From: a virus
Length of the DNA stretch: 27,172 bases
Strand: one strand, 5' to 3'
IMG/VR virus record: IMGVR_UViG_3300017762_000062
Span: 1 to 27,172 of that record
Shown here: positions 25,228-27,172 of the stretch, piece by piece
Layout of the letters: the number at the start of each line of letters is the position of its first letter
How positions within the stretch are numbered: position 1 is the stretch's first letter
Program-made: the position numbers and the translations under genes
The notes under the pieces: generated by a model
Databases searched by the model: none
Seen by the model: only the letters and a program-made list of their open reading frames with translations
Told to the model about the DNA's origin: nothing

Positions 25228-25678
25228 CTGTTTCTCCATTTAAGTTATATATACCTATACCTTTGCCACAATGTAGACTGTATGTATTGCAAGCATCTAC
25301 AGCTTCTTTGGCAGTAGCACCCATGGCTAATGCTCCATAAGCAAAGTCTTTACCATGACCAAAGGCATGAAGGTTATGTCCGTAGTGTACTGGATGGGCA
25401 ATGCCATCGTACAACCACAAACCTGTATCCCTGTGAATGACAATCAACTGTGAGCTGTGCCGTGTAAGTTCAGGGAATGATTCAGGCAAGGCACCATCTT
25501 TGTACCACTCTCTAAGATTAATTACATCATCAAGTAATCCTACTCCCGATACAATACATACCTTACCTGTCTTTTTATCTGTTATATACCAAGCTTTATC
25601 TGATTCCCATTTAGCAGAACCATCATTAGCTTGTCTGTCAGTAGCTAAACTTACTCCATCCCATACTAATACTGTCAT
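25211..25678 (-). CDS. Proteasome/HslV-like Ntn-hydrolase homologue
   Basis: The ATG at 25678 is chosen over upstream starts because GAGG lies 9 nt before it and it follows the previous stop by one base. It also gives MTVLVWDG, so removal of Met would expose Thr as the N-terminal nucleophile. In the 155-aa product LATDRQA (Asp14) aligns by eye with the AGDGQA of HslV, Lys28 in ESDKAWYI with the catalytic Lys33, and AFGHGKDFAYGALAMGATAKEAVDAC with the AIGSGGNYAQAAA helix. The usual Ser of the GSG turn is His here. The length is near that of HslV (about 175). No ATPase partner (HslU) is in the window. Activity, assembly and target are unknown; a degenerate non-proteolytic copy is possible. Confidence 0.75.
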   Translation of the reverse strand: MTVLVWDGVSLATDRQANDGSAKWESDKAWYITDKKTGKVCIVSGVGLLDDVINLREWYKDGALPESFPELTRHSSQLIVIHRDTGLWLYDGIAHPVHYGHNLHAFGHGKDFAYGALAMGATAKEAVDACNTYSLHCGKGIGIYNLNGETDVKEV

Positions 25679-25679
25679 G

Positions 25680-26618
25680 TTAAGATGCCTCAAGTTTGTA
25701 TCCACCATAACGATGCTTCTCAGCAGTACGTTCATCATGTCCTTCTGATTGAAACACTTTGAATCGTCTACGCAATGGGATACTTAAGTCAGCAAATATT
25801 CTATCTACTGTTTTGATTAACTCATCTACTGTCGGTACTTCTGATTGTCTACCCCAACCATTGTTAGACATACTTGATTCTATGAAGCCTTTGAGAAGAT
25901 GTTTAGGAAAGTCCAATGTAGTCATGCTTTCTTGTAAACAATCTAACCATTCTTCTGATGACCAATCGGGTTGTCTTGCATGATAACTGTTTTTTGATTT
26001 CTCTCGTTCTTTAATAACTTCTAAAGCGATAGCATCAAGCGCATGAACTTTGGCTCTAGCTTTCAAACCTTTCTTGTAAGCAGTAAGCATTTGTCTCCAC
26101 TCTTTTCGCTTTGCAGGTATCTCAATGAACTTGTCATCAGGCTTCTGATTAAGACACTCACCTGTCAACAAGTTGAACTGTATACCACTGAAGTATGAAG
26201 GCCCACTGTTCATAACAGAATTGAATGTACTGTATACTGCATATCTATCACCACTATCTTTAGTTTTCTCATGTATCTTAGCATCAACGTCTTTAGTATG
26301 ACGAATACGATACAAACCCTTACGATGTCTGTTGATTACAAACGGAAACCATCTGTAAAAAGATGATACATAAGATTGAGACATGTTAATGATGTGACTA
26401 TCTTTAGCCACAAACGTGATGATGTTGTCAGGTGTTATGTCAGCCAATGGTTCAGTACCATAGCCTTGACACACAATACGAATTGCATCACCCTTCTTAA
26501 ACATTCTCCAGTTTTGATTGACAGGCTTACCTTTATGAGGCCACCTTGCTGTGTTGAAAGATGCCAACATCTCTTGATAGGTATTAAGAGACCTATCACT
26601 CTGCCACCATGTGTACAT
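25680..26618 (-). CDS. Unrecognised phage protein, early/replication arm
   Basis: This is a 312-aa protein with AAGGAG 5 nt before its ATG. It is basic and rich in Trp, Tyr and Arg in its N-terminal third (TWWQSDRSL, SFYRWFPFVINRHRKGLYRI). A middle region (SGPSYFSGIQFNLLTGECL) is followed by a basic helical segment (KKGLKARAKVHALDAIALEVIKEREK), and the C-terminus contains RIFADLSIPLRRRFKVF. There are no membrane segments, Walker motifs or cysteine clusters. I cannot name a family. The coding call rests on length, ribosome site, tight packing (11 nt from the upstream gene, 1 nt before the next) and protein-like composition. Nucleic-acid binding is possible given the charge, but unproven. Confidence 0.75.
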   Translation of the reverse strand: MYTWWQSDRSLNTYQEMLASFNTARWPHKGKPVNQNWRMFKKGDAIRIVCQGYGTEPLADITPDNIITFVAKDSHIINMSQSYVSSFYRWFPFVINRHRKGLYRIRHTKDVDAKIHEKTKDSGDRYAVYSTFNSVMNSGPSYFSGIQFNLLTGECLNQKPDDKFIEIPAKRKEWRQMLTAYKKGLKARAKVHALDAIALEVIKEREKSKNSYHARQPDWSSEEWLDCLQESMTTLDFPKHLLKGFIESSMSNNGWGRQSEVPTVDELIKTVDRIFADLSIPLRRRFKVFQSEGHDERTAEKHRYGGYKLEAS

Positions 26619-26628
26619 GATTACTCCT

Positions 26629-27172
26629 TTACTTAGTTAGTTTATTAAATGTTACAGCCGCAGTCATACCATCTAGGTCTGCCCCTATGTCTGCTACTTC
26701 GGCTTTCTTCTTCTCGACAATCTTCTTATGTCGTTCCTTTGCTTCTTCAGGTATTAAATCCCACAGTGCAGGCCATGCTTTCAATGCAGGTGCCAACGTG
26801 CTGTAGGTATTGATGACTGATTTGATACCCTCAAGAAACTTCTCTTGTTTAGATTCTTGTTCAAATATTTTACGTTTGTATTCTTTGAACTCAGGCTTTA
26901 ACCAATCCCATCTTGTATCAGTATAGTCAGCTTTGCTTGACCTCCACTCGGATTTGAATCCTGTAATAGATTGTACAAAATCTTTAGGCCATGGTTGTGC
27001 TGTACTGAACTGAAGTCTTACATCATCACACTCATATGCTTTGGTATTATACTCAGCAGTTTGAAACACAACATCTTGTGGTGCGTTGACAAACCCTCCA
27101 AAGTCTATGGATTCTTTCTTATCCATTGCATAGTCAGGTAGTGCTTTGAACTTTGCAATTATCTCAGCAGGA
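26629..27172 (-). CDS. Unrecognised phage protein, 5' partial at the right edge
   Basis: The frame stays open from the Met at 27126 to the window edge. The extra 15 codons (PAEIIAKFKALPDYA) read as normal protein, so the gene begins outside the window. The visible 180 residues are highly charged: a Phe/Asp-rich start (SIDFGGFVNAPQD), a Trp-containing middle (AQPWPKDFVQSITGF, WDWLKPEFKEYKRK) and a lysine-rich helix near the end (EEAKERHKKIVEKKKAEV). No known motif was found. It is the first visible gene of the minus arm, 10 nt before the next gene. Confidence 0.7.
   Translation of the reverse strand, partial: PAEIIAKFKALPDYAMDKKESIDFGGFVNAPQDVVFQTAEYNTKAYECDDVRLQFSTAQPWPKDFVQSITGFKSEWRSSKADYTDTRWDWLKPEFKEYKRKIFEQESKQEKFLEGIKSVINTYSTLAPALKAWPALWDLIPEEAKERHKKIVEKKKAEVADIGADLDGMTAAVTFNKLTK

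Overview
The window is an interior piece of a tailed-phage genome with T7-like (podovirus) virion gene order. It is AT-rich (stretches I counted by hand run about 33-47% G+C), almost fully coding, and has no rRNA, tRNA or bacterial housekeeping gene. The mix of genes (family A DNA polymerase, gp2.5-like SSB, PrimPol/DUF927 primase-helicase, SNF2-type helicase, VRR-NUC and Cas4-like nucleases, SleB-type hydrolase, giant LPD38-type protein) resembles uncultured marine podoviruses. The host cannot be read from the sequence. Both window edges cut through genes.

Left arm (+ strand, 2-14848): virion genes. A tail/nozzle-like protein with a PHAWP motif (5' cut off) is followed by two small structural proteins. 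Then come four genes that match the T7 ejection proteins gp13-14-15-16 in order and relative size: a GNAT-like protein (162 aa), a glycine/alanine-rich membrane-active protein (429 aa), an 836-aa protein carrying a lytic transglycosylase domain, and a 2676-aa protein with an HExxH zincin site and a C-terminal LPD38-like region. Inside the giant gene, at 9240-9509 in another frame of the same strand, lies an apparently intact 89-codon gene of the phage MPYKSEAQ type. It has its own strong Shine-Dalgarno site and much higher G+C than its surroundings. This nested gene is the most striking feature of the window.

Right arm (- strand, 27172 down to 14818): replication and early genes, read right to left. 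Two unrecognised proteins are followed by a small proteasome/HslV-like Ntn-hydrolase homologue, a DUF6378 protein, DNA polymerase A (Leu at the 762-equivalent site), a 70-aa protein, a Cas4/RecB-like Fe-S nuclease, a VRR-NUC nuclease, an SNF2-like helicase, two conserved phage proteins, an SSB, an HTH protein, the PrimPol-DUF927 primase-helicase and finally a SleB-type cell-wall hydrolase. Most genes overlap by 1-16 nt or abut. Only two gaps are longer than 25 nt: one next to a consensus sigma70-type promoter (22150-22179) and one holding a 10-bp stem-loop (18146-18181).

The two arms converge and their last genes overlap tail-to-tail by 31 nt, leaving no room for an intergenic terminator. The right arm would copy the genome and the left arm would build the tail and the DNA-ejection machinery. 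Head, portal and terminase genes and any phage RNA polymerase lie outside the window, if present.
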